DNA of 35,017 nt from Deltaproteobacteria bacterium (lineage in GTDB: Bacteria > Desulfobacterota > Syntrophia > Syntrophales > Smithellaceae), in assembly GCA_026388535.1 (NCBI GenBank), contig JAPLJP010000164.1, positions 1-35,017 on the forward strand, in the 5' to 3' direction. Below are positions 1-10,284 of this stretch, one piece after another; the first letter of the stretch is position 1; each line of letters starts with the position of its first letter. Below the pieces are notes generated by a model. It was not told the DNA's origin. It saw only the letters and a program-made list of their open reading frames with translations, and searched no databases. The translations under genes were made by a program, and so were the position numbers.

Positions 1-1100
1 ATGTTACGTATGTGCCCGGCTCGATCAAAGTCAGTGTCAATGGCGCCGGCTTTGCGGTCAAAACAGACTCAGCGGACAACGATGGGATTAAGTATGACGC
101 GGGAACGAAGTCGGTCATCGCTCCCGACGGCGCGACCACTCTCACAATACCCAGCGGACAGACATGGGCCGTTCAGTTTCAGGCGACCCTCAACGCCGGC
201 ACCTCTTCAGGGAGCGCTGTCGTCAACCAGGCATCTATTCAATTTACCTCCGGCGGCAGCACCATTACGGAGCAGACTAACGGGGATACTTGCCTCGTTT
301 CCCAATTGGCCGGCATTGACCTGACCACCACCGCCACACCTAAAACAGGAGACCCAGGCGACCAGATCATCTATCCTTTCACGGCCGTCAACAACGGTAA
401 CAACCCCGACACCATCAATTTCACCACCCCCCCCACCTCAACGCAGGGATGGACATGGGCTATATGGGCGGACACCAATGGCGACGGGATTCCCGATTAT
501 CTTTTGACCGACACGAACGGCGATGGGAAGAAAGATACCGGAGTTTTGCCCCAGAACGGGACGATCAATCTCCTTGCTGTAGCAACGATTCCGGCGGGAA
601 CAGCAAACGGAACGACTGATACGGTGACGATTTCCGGATTCTCCGTTTTTGACCCGACGAAGACGGACACACTGTCTTTCACTACGACGGTCAGGGCTCC
701 GATATTATCTATGGTTAAAGAGCTTGTGTTTGTTAAAGTGCCCAGCGGCAGTGGTCTTACGGACTGTACTCCGACAAATAAGCAAACCGGAGCAGGTTGT
801 GAAAACACCTACGTTCCCGGTTCGATCCTGACCTATCAGGTGACAGCTACCAACTCCGGTAACGGAAATGCCACTGTTGTCGTGCTCACTGATCTTATAC
901 CTACTCACACGACCTACAAGACCGGCACCATCAGAACCGGCTCGAGCGTCGGCACTTTGACGGCGCGAACTGATGCTACGGACGGGGACGGGGCAGAATT
1001 CAATACGGGTGCCAATGCTATAGTGGTTCCCGACGGCGGCACTTTGACTATCGGTCCCACCGGGACATCGGTCTTTGAATTTCAGGTCACGATTAATTGA
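1..1100 (+). CDS. DUF11 (conserved repeat domain) surface/secreted protein, 5' truncated by window edge
   Basis: Open frame continues upstream of the GTG at 12 (...VTYVPGSIKVSVNG); repeated 'YVPGSILTYQVTATNSGNGNATVVVLTDLIPTHTTYKTGTI' style DUF11 units; stop at 1098-1100. Confidence 0.8.
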   Translation, partial: VTYVPGSIKVSVNGAGFAVKTDSADNDGIKYDAGTKSVIAPDGATTLTIPSGQTWAVQFQATLNAGTSSGSAVVNQASIQFTSGGSTITEQTNGDTCLVSQLAGIDLTTTATPKTGDPGDQIIYPFTAVNNGNNPDTINFTTPPTSTQGWTWAIWADTNGDGIPDYLLTDTNGDGKKDTGVLPQNGTINLLAVATIPAGTANGTTDTVTISGFSVFDPTKTDTLSFTTTVRAPILSMVKELVFVKVPSGSGLTDCTPTNKQTGAGCENTYVPGSILTYQVTATNSGNGNATVVVLTDLIPTHTTYKTGTIRTGSSVGTLTARTDATDGDGAEFNTGANAIVVPDGGTLTIGPTGTSVFEFQVTIN

Positions 1101-1136
1101 CGATCGTGATGATTTGTTGAAGTTGAGGATTTCCGC

Positions 1137-4100
1137 ATGAAAGCTTTTCTGCGCCATATAGCAGAAATTGGCTTCCCGCAGGGGAGGTTCTTCGCTATTG
1201 TTCTCGCTGTCGTTTTATGCTTATGGACGGCGGGCGCGATGGCGCTGAGCCCTCCTGTAGGGACGCCCATAGTAAACACGGCCACCGTTCAATACCGCGA
1301 TGCCAACGGGACCGGTGATGCCCTTGGGAGTTCTCTGTCTGCATTAAGCAATACTGTTTCGTTTCCACTTTCCGGCGCACCGCTTCTGCGCATTGAAAAA
1401 ACCGCCGATTCCAATCCGGTTGCCGCAGGCGCTGTCTTTACCTACACTCTCCGCTACGAAAATACCGGCAATGCTTCGGCTACGGGAGTGACACTGATTG
1501 ATACCCTTCCGGCGAATGTTACATTTCAAAGCGCCTCGGCGGGCGGCGTCTATTCGGCGGCAACCCGCACGGTCACCTGGAACATCGGAACACTCATTTC
1601 AGGAACCGGAGGCTTCCTTACGGTGACGGTTCAGGCTCAAGCTGATCTTATCATCGGCACATCCATTATCAATTCAGCGTCGATAACTTCCACGGGGGGT
1701 ATGACAGGTACGGCAAATTTAACAACGACGGTTGGTCTAGGTTCCAATCTGGTATTGGAAAAATCCGGCGCTCCTTCAACAGTGGCGCCCAACAGCACCA
1801 TTAATTACAATTTATCTTATCGCAACATCGGCAACCAGACAGCTCATGGAGTACGCGTTACAGACCAGATGCCTTCAGGCACGGCTTACGTGGCCGGTTC
1901 CGCAACCGCCCCGGGAATTCTTAATGCCAATGTTCTGATCTGGGACATCGGTGATGTGACTGCAGGGAGCAGAGGCGAGTTAACCTTTCAGGTTCGTGTG
2001 TCTTCCCTGGCAGTTTCCGGCCAGCAGATAAATAATCAGGCCTCAATTATCAGCACGGAACAAGCGAAGGCCTCCAACATGGTTGTAACCACAGTTTCAT
2101 CACAATCACTGATGCTGTTAAAAATAGATTCTCCCGATCCGGTGCGTGCCGGAAACAAAATAACCTATACTCTGCAAATTGAAAATACGGGCACCACCCC
2201 GCTGACCGGTATCGTTTTGAGCGATCCTCTGCCGGTAGGAACAACATTTGATTCAGCTGGCAGCGGCGGTGTCGTTGTAGCTGGCAACCGGCAGGTAAAC
2301 TGGAATATCGGCAATCTGGCCGTAGGACAGAAACAGACGGTTACTCTCACCGTATTGGTAGATAAGAATCTGTCCCAGGGCCAGATAATCGAAAACATCG
2401 CCACAGCCACGTCCAACGAAATGGCGACTCAGACGGTTCGAGCTGTCTCCGGCGTGAACGCCAGAACACCGGGGCAAATCGAATTCTTCAATGCCGCCTG
2501 GCAACCCGTTGTCGGCTACATGCACGGCGACACGATCTACATTCAGGTGATTGACCTCGATCAAAACGTCAATCCGACAGTTGCCGAAACGGTTACAATC
2601 GTTCTGACTGATCTGATCACCGGAGATACTGAAAACGTCATTCTTACGGAAACCGGTCCCGGTACGGGCATCTTCCGTGGAAGCATCCCCAGCACATTGA
2701 GCGCAACCGGCAACAACAGCGGCGCTCAGACCGTCGTTGCCAACTCCCGCATTCAGGCTACTTACACGGATTCCCTTGACGATTCCCCGGTCTCCACTGC
2801 CTTGGCCTTGATCGATCCTTTAGGAATTGTCTTCGATTCGATCACGGGGAATCAGGTTTCGGGTGCAGTTGTCACTCTCCGGAATTGGAACGGCGTTACC
2901 AACACCTGCGATCTGACCAGCTGGCCTACTCTGCCGCCCGGTCAGGTCAACCCGGCGGTTGCTACAGGCGCTGACGGCAAGTTTGCGTTTCCCCTTGTTC
3001 CCGCCGGAGATTACTGTTTTGATGTTACGCCACCTGCTGGCTATGTCTTTCCCTCGGTGGTATCCAATACGGATCTGCCCGCCGGTTTCAACATCGGCAA
3101 TGGATCACGAGGAGATAAATTCACCCTGAGCATCGGAGATCCGGCCCTGATACGCGATATCCCGGTGGACCCGCCGATAGGAAGACTCACCGTCACAAAA
3201 ACCGCCAACAAGACAACTGCGGCCATAGGTGATATGATCGGCTATAGCCTGAAAATTACAAACGCCGGAGAGGCTCCGGTCAGTAACATCACGCTAACTG
3301 ACGTGATGCCCCACGGCGTTCAGTATATTTCTGGATCATCCCGACTCAACGGTTCCCCGATAGCCGATCCTCAGCTGACAAGTCATCGAACCTTTGCCTG
3401 GTCCTTCGCCAGCCTCGCTCCGGGCGTGGCTTTGGAAATCACTTACCGAGCGGTGGTTGGTCCTGACGCTCAGCGGGGCGATGGTATCAATACAGTTTTT
3501 GCTTTGGGCTTGAGTCTTGGCCGAACAATTGCCTCCAATACGGCATCGTTTAAGATTAAAATCACGGCGGGGATATTTACCGAAAAAGGGACAATCATCG
3601 GAAAAATTTTCCTCGATCGTGATGGAAACAGAATTCAAAATCAAGGGGATCGCGACAAGGCCGGCAAGCCGGATGAACCGGGCATAGCCAATGTGGTCCT
3701 CTATCTTGAAGACGGGACACGGGTCATTACCGACTCAAGCGGCAAATATTCTATTCTTGGTATTCTGCCGGGAACCCATGTCTTGAGGGTTGACGAAACA
3801 TCCTTGCCCAAAGGTCTGTTCCTGGTTCCACTCTCCAATCGTTTTCTCGGAGACGGTGATTCTCAATTTGTGGATATGACGCCGGGCGGCCTCTTCAAAG
3901 CAGATTTTGCCGTCGAGCGCCGGGGACAGGAACCGGTCAAAGAAGAACTCCGGAAAGAAGAAAAAACAACCACCGCAACGCTCCGCACTACAAAGCTCTT
4001 CTTTGCACCTTCTGCTGAAGATGCCGCAGATGATGTGCTTTCGTCAGCCCCACAGGAAGTTTCTCCTGAATCCGAAGGCACTGTTGAGCAAACCGCAGCT

Positions 4101-7100
4101 TTGCCCATGTCGTCCGGCCTGGCAAACGGTAAGGAAACATCGGTGTTTGGGGAAGGTGGGTCGGATAGTTTCTCCGGACAACCCGAGACCGCATCTACAA
4201 TTGAAGCTCAGGAGAAATCCTCGTCGGATACTCAAAAAGCATTTAACGAATCGGCAGAGGCGACTTCTCCCCGGCAGTCGGTAAAAACAGTCAGCAGTAA
4301 ATGGCAAGAGGATATAAAAACGATGACGCCGGAATTGGCATTCCTCAGCCCGACCGATGCAACAACGACGCTCCGCAAGCAGATTCGCGTCGTTCTTAAA
4401 GCGCCCTTCGGAACAGAACCGTTCCTTTCCGTCAACGGCAAGCCTGTTGCCGCTAATCAGATTGGAAGCAAGATTGAGTATAAGAAGGGGCAGGTGGTGA
4501 TCTACGAGTATATTGATATCCACTTGAACATGGGCGAAGAAAATATTTTGAAGGCGGAGATTAAAGACCAATTCGGTATTTCCCGTGGGGCAAAACAGAT
4601 TACCGTGACGACCGCCGGGGCCCCTGAACGGATCGACATCAAGATGGATAAGGCGGAAATTCCCGCGGACGGAACGTCCCGGATAAAAGTTCAAGTGTCT
4701 CTCCGGGACAAAAAAGGAATGATTGTATCCGATGTGGGTTTTGCCACCGTTTCAGTCTCAGCCGGTGAGATAGTCGAGAAGGATGCGGATCCGCGTATGG
4801 AAGAACACCAGATCGCACTCAGTGAGGGTAACGGCGTTTTTACGATTCAGGCTCCCCGGGAGACGGGTGAGGCCGAGATCACAGTTTCTGTAAATGACCG
4901 CCATGAAACAACTAAGATATTCTTTTCCCCCCATCTCAGGGATCTCTTTATGGTCGGAATTGGTGAGATCAAAATCGGTTACGGCCAAACGAAAGGAGAT
5001 TACGGCTATCTGAAGGATCAAACATGGTTTGACGACGGTCTTTACAAGAATGGCCGGGGGGCGTTCTTTATGAAAGGAAAATTCTTTAAGGATGTTCTTA
5101 TTACCGCTGCCTATGATTCGGACAAGAAAAAACGTGACGATCTCTTCCGGGAGAATGACACCACGTTCGATACGGAAGATAAGTATCCTATTTACGGCGA
5201 CGAAAGCAAGACCGGTTACGAGGCTCTTTCCGCGGACAAATTGTATCTCAAAGTCGAGAAAAATCGTTCCTACCTTCTTTATGGCGATTACAGAACAGAC
5301 CTGAATGATGCGCGGTTGGCCGCTTACAACCGTTCCTTCAATGGTCTCAAATATGAATTAAATACTCCGCGGTTCAAAATACGCGCTTTCGGAAGTTATA
5401 CGGATCAGACGCAGGTGATGGACGCGCTTCCCGGCAAGGGAATATCGGGCTATTATTATTTGACCAAACGTCCGGTTATGGAAGGCTCCGAACGGGTTGT
5501 CATCGAAGTACGCGACCGCTATCGGACGGACATTGTTTTGAGCCGGGAAAGCAAGTCCCGAGGCAGCGATTACGAAATCGATTACGATCAGGGCGCTCTG
5601 CTCTTCAAGGGACCGATTCCGAGCCATGACGGCGATTATAATCCATTCTATATCGTGGTCAGCTATGAAAGCAAATCGAACGGTGAACAATATTATGTCT
5701 ACGGAGGTCGTGGCGCATTCAAGATTATCGATCCTCTGGAGATCGGCGTGACAGGCGTTATTGAGGAAAAAGCCCTCGGCAATTACCAACTCTTTGGAAC
5801 GGACATGACCCTTAATCTGCCTAAAAAGACCGTGGTCAAAGCGGAATATGCCGAGACCAGGGCCATTTTCGAAGAAAGCAGCCTCTTTAACTGGCAGTCT
5901 GATCGCGGCTGGTCAGTCGGTGTGGAAAGCGAGCCGCTCGACAAGTTGAAACTGAAAGGCTATTACCGGACACTGGGCAATTATTTTATGAATATGTCAG
6001 CTGCGGATGTCTCCCGTGGATCAACGAAATACGGGTTTGATGCAATTTACACACTTCGTCCGGACACTCAGATCCATGGCCAATTCTTTGATGAGAAGGA
6101 CGATCTTAACAACATGTATCACCGCCTGGCCTCTATCGGGGCTCAGACGAAATACAATAAAACAAAGTTCAGCGCCGAGCTCTCGAACGAATCCTCAAAT
6201 GCTAACTATATTCCACCGACGAGCACCACAACCCGGAGCCCGTTTGATGTCAGCCAAGACATTCCCCGGGAATTGACGGCCGCCAAGATTGGCATGGAGA
6301 CAGAGCTAAGAGATGATCTATCATTTATGCTCAGTCATAAACACAACCTTGCCGGTGATAACTTCCATACGACCCAGGCGGGTCTTAATTATCAACTCAA
6401 CAAATTAAATCGCCTCTATCTGCGTGAAGAGTATCAACAATACCAGGACCGCAGCGAAACGCGCACACTTTTCGGCGCCGAGTCTCAGGTGATCAAAAAC
6501 ACTGTTGCCTTCAACGAATACCGGCTGTCTAACGCCGCTGACGGTGCGCGGAACCAGTCGGTTATAGGCCTCCGGAATAAATTCTTTCTAGGGAAAGCAA
6601 TAACGGGCAATGCCACTGCGGAATATCTCCGGACGATCAGCGGTGCTCAGCGTCAGGGAGAACCGGATGCGGTGGCCCTATCGTTGGGACTGGAATATCT
6701 TGCTCCCAAAAACACCAAGATCATAAGCCGATTTGAACATCGTCGGGAATTGATGGATAGCGGCAGGGATTCCTATCTGGGAGAATTGGGCGTAGCTTAT
6801 AAGCTTAATCCGGATTATTCGCTTCTCGCAAGTGAAAGATTCTTTACAGAAGAAGGGGGGACGACTGGGCGCCATACGACTTCCCGGACCATGATGGGGC
6901 TGGCCTACAGGCCGCTCTTATCAAACCAGTTTAACGCCCTGACCAAGATGGAATACAAACACGAAACGAATTCAGGCGCCTCACCGGCCCTGCAGGAAGA
7001 CGCCTATATCTTCTCCGGAGAAGGGATTTGGCAGGCAACCTCGAAGCTCCAACTGACAGGGAAGTATGCAGGGAAGCTGTCCAGTGATGAGGATTTTTCG

Positions 7101-7382
7101 GCCTATACAGACCTCATATCGGCACGGTTCATTTATGACCTGACTGATCGCTGGGATGTGGGCGCAGAATACCGTCTCCTTACCAGCCATGCAGTGAACA
7201 CCTGCTACCAAGGCGGCTCCGTTGAAGTCGGCTACCGGATCATCAAAAACCTCTGGGCATCCGTCGGGTATTCCTTTGATAAATTCGACGCCGATCTAAC
7301 CGGTGACGGCTATCAGGGGAATGGGCCTTATTTGAAGCTCCGTTTCAAATTTGACGAAACAATCCTGCGAAGCATGAAATAA
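1137..7382 (+). CDS. Giant DUF11/SdrD-B-like repeat surface protein with C-terminal outer-membrane beta-barrel-like region
   Basis: 2081-aa ORF; N-terminal signal peptide (FFAIVLAVVLCLWTAGAMA); several DUF11 units (LRIEKTADSNPVAAGAVFTYTLRYENTGNASATGVTLIDTLP...); SdrD-B-like segment (GKIFLDRDGNRIQNQGDRDKAGKPDEPGIANVVLYLEDG); C-terminal ~750 aa of alternating aromatic amphipathic strands. Confidence 0.8.
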   Translation: MKAFLRHIAEIGFPQGRFFAIVLAVVLCLWTAGAMALSPPVGTPIVNTATVQYRDANGTGDALGSSLSALSNTVSFPLSGAPLLRIEKTADSNPVAAGAVFTYTLRYENTGNASATGVTLIDTLPANVTFQSASAGGVYSAATRTVTWNIGTLISGTGGFLTVTVQAQADLIIGTSIINSASITSTGGMTGTANLTTTVGLGSNLVLEKSGAPSTVAPNSTINYNLSYRNIGNQTAHGVRVTDQMPSGTAYVAGSATAPGILNANVLIWDIGDVTAGSRGELTFQVRVSSLAVSGQQINNQASIISTEQAKASNMVVTTVSSQSLMLLKIDSPDPVRAGNKITYTLQIENTGTTPLTGIVLSDPLPVGTTFDSAGSGGVVVAGNRQVNWNIGNLAVGQKQTVTLTVLVDKNLSQGQIIENIATATSNEMATQTVRAVSGVNARTPGQIEFFNAAWQPVVGYMHGDTIYIQVIDLDQNVNPTVAETVTIVLTDLITGDTENVILTETGPGTGIFRGSIPSTLSATGNNSGAQTVVANSRIQATYTDSLDDSPVSTALALIDPLGIVFDSITGNQVSGAVVTLRNWNGVTNTCDLTSWPTLPPGQVNPAVATGADGKFAFPLVPAGDYCFDVTPPAGYVFPSVVSNTDLPAGFNIGNGSRGDKFTLSIGDPALIRDIPVDPPIGRLTVTKTANKTTAAIGDMIGYSLKITNAGEAPVSNITLTDVMPHGVQYISGSSRLNGSPIADPQLTSHRTFAWSFASLAPGVALEITYRAVVGPDAQRGDGINTVFALGLSLGRTIASNTASFKIKITAGIFTEKGTIIGKIFLDRDGNRIQNQGDRDKAGKPDEPGIANVVLYLEDGTRVITDSSGKYSILGILPGTHVLRVDETSLPKGLFLVPLSNRFLGDGDSQFVDMTPGGLFKADFAVERRGQEPVKEELRKEEKTTTATLRTTKLFFAPSAEDAADDVLSSAPQEVSPESEGTVEQTAALPMSSGLANGKETSVFGEGGSDSFSGQPETASTIEAQEKSSSDTQKAFNESAEATSPRQSVKTVSSKWQEDIKTMTPELAFLSPTDATTTLRKQIRVVLKAPFGTEPFLSVNGKPVAANQIGSKIEYKKGQVVIYEYIDIHLNMGEENILKAEIKDQFGISRGAKQITVTTAGAPERIDIKMDKAEIPADGTSRIKVQVSLRDKKGMIVSDVGFATVSVSAGEIVEKDADPRMEEHQIALSEGNGVFTIQAPRETGEAEITVSVNDRHETTKIFFSPHLRDLFMVGIGEIKIGYGQTKGDYGYLKDQTWFDDGLYKNGRGAFFMKGKFFKDVLITAAYDSDKKKRDDLFRENDTTFDTEDKYPIYGDESKTGYEALSADKLYLKVEKNRSYLLYGDYRTDLNDARLAAYNRSFNGLKYELNTPRFKIRAFGSYTDQTQVMDALPGKGISGYYYLTKRPVMEGSERVVIEVRDRYRTDIVLSRESKSRGSDYEIDYDQGALLFKGPIPSHDGDYNPFYIVVSYESKSNGEQYYVYGGRGAFKIIDPLEIGVTGVIEEKALGNYQLFGTDMTLNLPKKTVVKAEYAETRAIFEESSLFNWQSDRGWSVGVESEPLDKLKLKGYYRTLGNYFMNMSAADVSRGSTKYGFDAIYTLRPDTQIHGQFFDEKDDLNNMYHRLASIGAQTKYNKTKFSAELSNESSNANYIPPTSTTTRSPFDVSQDIPRELTAAKIGMETELRDDLSFMLSHKHNLAGDNFHTTQAGLNYQLNKLNRLYLREEYQQYQDRSETRTLFGAESQVIKNTVAFNEYRLSNAADGARNQSVIGLRNKFFLGKAITGNATAEYLRTISGAQRQGEPDAVALSLGLEYLAPKNTKIISRFEHRRELMDSGRDSYLGELGVAYKLNPDYSLLASERFFTEEGGTTGRHTTSRTMMGLAYRPLLSNQFNALTKMEYKHETNSGASPALQEDAYIFSGEGIWQATSKLQLTGKYAGKLSSDEDFSAYTDLISARFIYDLTDRWDVGAEYRLLTSHAVNTCYQGGSVEVGYRIIKNLWASVGYSFDKFDADLTGDGYQGNGPYLKLRFKFDETILRSMK

Positions 7383-7750
7383 TCCGCGGAAAAAAATCGT
7401 TAATCTTTTTCTAATTGTACAACTGTATACTGAAATAAAAAAATCATTGTTAATTATTTGATTATAAAGATTATTAGGATAGTGATTGCACGTGGATATC
7501 CCGCTTTGCGTGATAATTCGACTAACGCTTCAAACTTCACTTCATTCGTTTTCAGCAAGCCTCATTACAACTAGCAGATATTACTGCGCTTTAATTGTAA
7601 TACCTGAGTTTCATTAACCCCGCGTCGCTTCGGGGATAATTCGACTAACGCTTCAAACTTCACTTCGTTCGTTTTCAGCGAGTCTTATTATAAAAATCCT
7701 TGATTTTCGTTCTAGTTTGGTATAGAAACCACCCCTACTAATTTTTAGGA

Positions 7751-7791
7751 CTCCTTGCCCGTGTAGTCATGGGCTTTAGAGCCGAAAGGAG
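7751..7791 (+). promoter_or_regulatory. rpsF leader: candidate S6:S18-binding autoregulatory RNA motif
   Basis: Outer stem CTCCTT(7751-7756)/AAGGAG(7786-7791), inner stem GCCCGTG(7757-7763)/CATGGGC(7768-7774), 3' bulge TTTAGAGCCGA containing CCG (7782-7784), directly upstream of the rpsF TTG start and overlapping its SD. Confidence 0.75.
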
Positions 7792-7797
7792 AAAGTT

Positions 7798-8283
7798 TTG
7801 CAAAGATACGAAGTTATAGCCATAGTTTTATCCAATGTAAATGATGACGACATCACCGCGTTAATCGAACGCAGCCAGACAATTATTACCGACCGCAAAG
7901 GTGTTATTGCCAAGATAGACAAGTGGGGTAAAAGACATCTTGCCTATGAAATCAAAAAACAAAAAGACGGGTACTATTTCCTTATCGATTTCTCCGGTGA
8001 CGGAGCTGTTGTTGCGGAAATTGAAAGAAATTATAAAATTGATGACCGCGTCCTGAAATTCATTACAGTGAAAAAAGAGGGGGCGACAACCCGGGAAGGC
8101 ATTGATCAGGAGATTGCCACGGCTGAGGCAAAACGTACCCAGGCGCGAGCGGAAGGTGAAACCGCTGGTTCAGTTGAAGGAAAATCTATCCGCCAGATAG
8201 AAAAAGCCACGGAAGAAACAAAACCTGCCGTTTCTTCATCCAGAAAAAACATTAAAGAAGAAACATCAGCGAAAGGGGAATAA
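7798..8283 (+). CDS. rpsF: 30S ribosomal protein S6 (TTG start, extended C-terminus)
   Basis: MQRYEVIAIVLSNVNDDDITALIERSQTII...KWGKRHLAYEIKKQKDGYYFLIDFSG; operon with rpsR. Confidence 0.95.
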   Translation: MQRYEVIAIVLSNVNDDDITALIERSQTIITDRKGVIAKIDKWGKRHLAYEIKKQKDGYYFLIDFSGDGAVVAEIERNYKIDDRVLKFITVKKEGATTREGIDQEIATAEAKRTQARAEGETAGSVEGKSIRQIEKATEETKPAVSSSRKNIKEETSAKGE

Positions 8284-8286
8284 GCA

Positions 8287-8559
8287 ATGTCAATACCAAA
8301 CGGAGATAAAACCAGTCGATATCCCCAGAAAAAATTTTTTCATAGAAAAAAGTTTTGCCGTTTCTGCACGGATTCCAATATAAAGATTGACTATAAAAAT
8401 CCCGCCATTCTCAATAATTTTGTTACTGAGCGTGGCAAGATTATGCCGCGCAGAATAACCGGCAATTGCGCCAGTCATCAGAGGGAACTTGCCGTAGCGA
8501 TAAAACGCGCCCGGATGATTGCTATTATGCCTTTTGTGACCGCTGACGGAAAATACTAA
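8287..8559 (+). CDS. rpsR: 30S ribosomal protein S18
   Basis: [63 protein letters not shown]. Confidence 0.97.
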   Translation: MSIPNGDKTSRYPQKKFFHRKKFCRFCTDSNIKIDYKNPAILNNFVTERGKIMPRRITGNCASHQRELAVAIKRARMIAIMPFVTADGKY

Positions 8560-8828
8560 ATTTGTAAACTGAATTGATTGTATCTTTCCAGTAAAAAAAA
8601 CCGGTTAATTCGTGTTTTTTAGGGAGCGACTGCTTCTATACAATTTGCATTGGATTGAAATTAATCCCGCGACTTGGAATTCTCCTAATCAAGCCTAGGG
8701 GGTGCCACTCTTGCGTAGATTCCCGATGAGGCGGTGTCTGTTTATACGGCGTTGTCGTTTTCCCCGAAACAATTAATCGTTCCAATATGATTGCATGAAA
8801 GTATCAGGTTTTGAGCAGGTTATAGTCC

Positions 8829-9794
8829 TTGAAAAATTTCAGCATACTCTTTCCCAATAATTCTTTTTTAAAGATTTTATTGATTATCTCGTTTTTTGTT
8901 TTCGTGGCGGCATTTATTCCCGTGATCGGTTCCATTTGCCTTCTTTTTCTGCCCATGATTTTATTTCTTAACGGTACGGTTAATGACCGAATTAAAACCA
9001 CTGCCGCTTTTTTAATTTCCTTTTCACTGCTTGTTCTCCTTGCCCCATTATTGCGAATGGATCTGCCAGTTATCGCCATTTTTACTATGGGCATGGCCGG
9101 TTTGCTTGTCCACATGATTGCGGTGCAAAACGGTTCAGTTGAAAAAACAATTATTTATCCGGCTATTTTTATTATTGCCGCCATTTGTTTATATTTCATT
9201 TACGGCGGTTTTGTACTTTCCGTGAATCCATGGCAACTTGTTGAAAAATATATCGCCTCGACAATCGAAGAAAATGTGAAGCTCTATAGCCAGTTGCCCC
9301 TGAAGGCGGAAGATATCAATTTTATTCAAGATAATAAAAAGAACATAATAGATGGTTTAACACGGATATTTCCGGCGATAATAGTTATGGGTTCGGCATT
9401 TATTATCTGGATAAATTTTCTTCTGGGGAAGAGAATTCTTAACAAAGCCGGTATCATCTATCCCGTGTTTGCCACCCTTGCTCATTGGAAGGCCTCGGAA
9501 TCCATCATCTGGATTTTTATCATCTCCGGCGCTCTTTTCTTTGTGCCGCATAAGGACGCAAATTTCATCGGCTTAAACATATTTCTGGTGATGTGCTTTG
9601 TATATTTTCTGCAAGGTCTTGCTATCGTTAGCTTCTTTTTTCAGAAGAAAAACGCGCCGCTCTTTTTTCGCTATATTTTTTATTTTTTAATTGCAGTTCA
9701 ACAATTCCTTGTGATACCTATAGCAATAATAGGATTATTTGATATCTGGATTGATTTCAGAAAGTTTTTTCAAAAAGACCAGACAACGGCTTAA
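8829..9794 (+). CDS. DUF2232 (YybS-like) polytopic membrane protein
   Basis: Multi-TM 321-aa ORF between rpsR and rplI, the position typical of this family; TTG start. Confidence 0.75.
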   Translation: MKNFSILFPNNSFLKILLIISFFVFVAAFIPVIGSICLLFLPMILFLNGTVNDRIKTTAAFLISFSLLVLLAPLLRMDLPVIAIFTMGMAGLLVHMIAVQNGSVEKTIIYPAIFIIAAICLYFIYGGFVLSVNPWQLVEKYIASTIEENVKLYSQLPLKAEDINFIQDNKKNIIDGLTRIFPAIIVMGSAFIIWINFLLGKRILNKAGIIYPVFATLAHWKASESIIWIFIISGALFFVPHKDANFIGLNIFLVMCFVYFLQGLAIVSFFFQKKNAPLFFRYIFYFLIAVQQFLVIPIAIIGLFDIWIDFRKFFQKDQTTA

Positions 9795-9831
9795 TTTATT
9801 CATCACTATTTTTACACGACGGAGGATTTTC

Positions 9832-10284
9832 ATGAAAGTAATTCTGAAGCAAAATGTGCCTTCTTTAGGCAAGGCCGGTAATGTGATTAAAGTTAATGAC
9901 GGATATGCCCGCAATTTTTTAATTCCGAAAGGTTTGGCTACCGAAGCTGACGAAAAAAATATCAAAACCTTTGAACATGAGAAAAAAAATATTTTAAAAA
10001 AGATGGCGAAGGAGAATAAGGATGCCAATGCTCTGGCAGATGTTTTATCAAATTTAACCATAACAATCGCCCGTAAAGTGGGCGATCAGGATAAAATTTT
10101 CGGATCGGTGACGACCAAAGACATAGAAACAGCGCTTAAAGAAAAGGGCTACGACATTAATAGAAAAATGATCGTCCATGAACATGGCGAGCATATAAAG
10201 TCGTTGGGCGAGTTTAAAATAAAATTAAAATTAACACATGATGTGGAAACAGAAATTAAACTGATTGTTACTGGCGAATATTAA
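9832..10284 (+). CDS. rplI: 50S ribosomal protein L9
   Basis: MKVILKQNVPSLGKAGNVIKVNDGYARNFLIPKGLA; real start is the internal ATG at 9832 after GGAGG, not 9739. Confidence 0.96.
   Translation: MKVILKQNVPSLGKAGNVIKVNDGYARNFLIPKGLATEADEKNIKTFEHEKKNILKKMAKENKDANALADVLSNLTITIARKVGDQDKIFGSVTTKDIETALKEKGYDINRKMIVHEHGEHIKSLGEFKIKLKLTHDVETEIKLIVTGEY

Noticed and set aside
497-7211. Minus-strand ORFs within the DUF11 genes
   Set aside because: Shadow ORFs opposite well-supported coding regions; no recognisable domains.
9739-9831. N-terminal 31-aa extension of L9 in the ORF track
   Set aside because: Overlaps the end of the DUF2232 gene; the conserved L9 start MKVILKQNV at 9832 has its own GGAGG SD.
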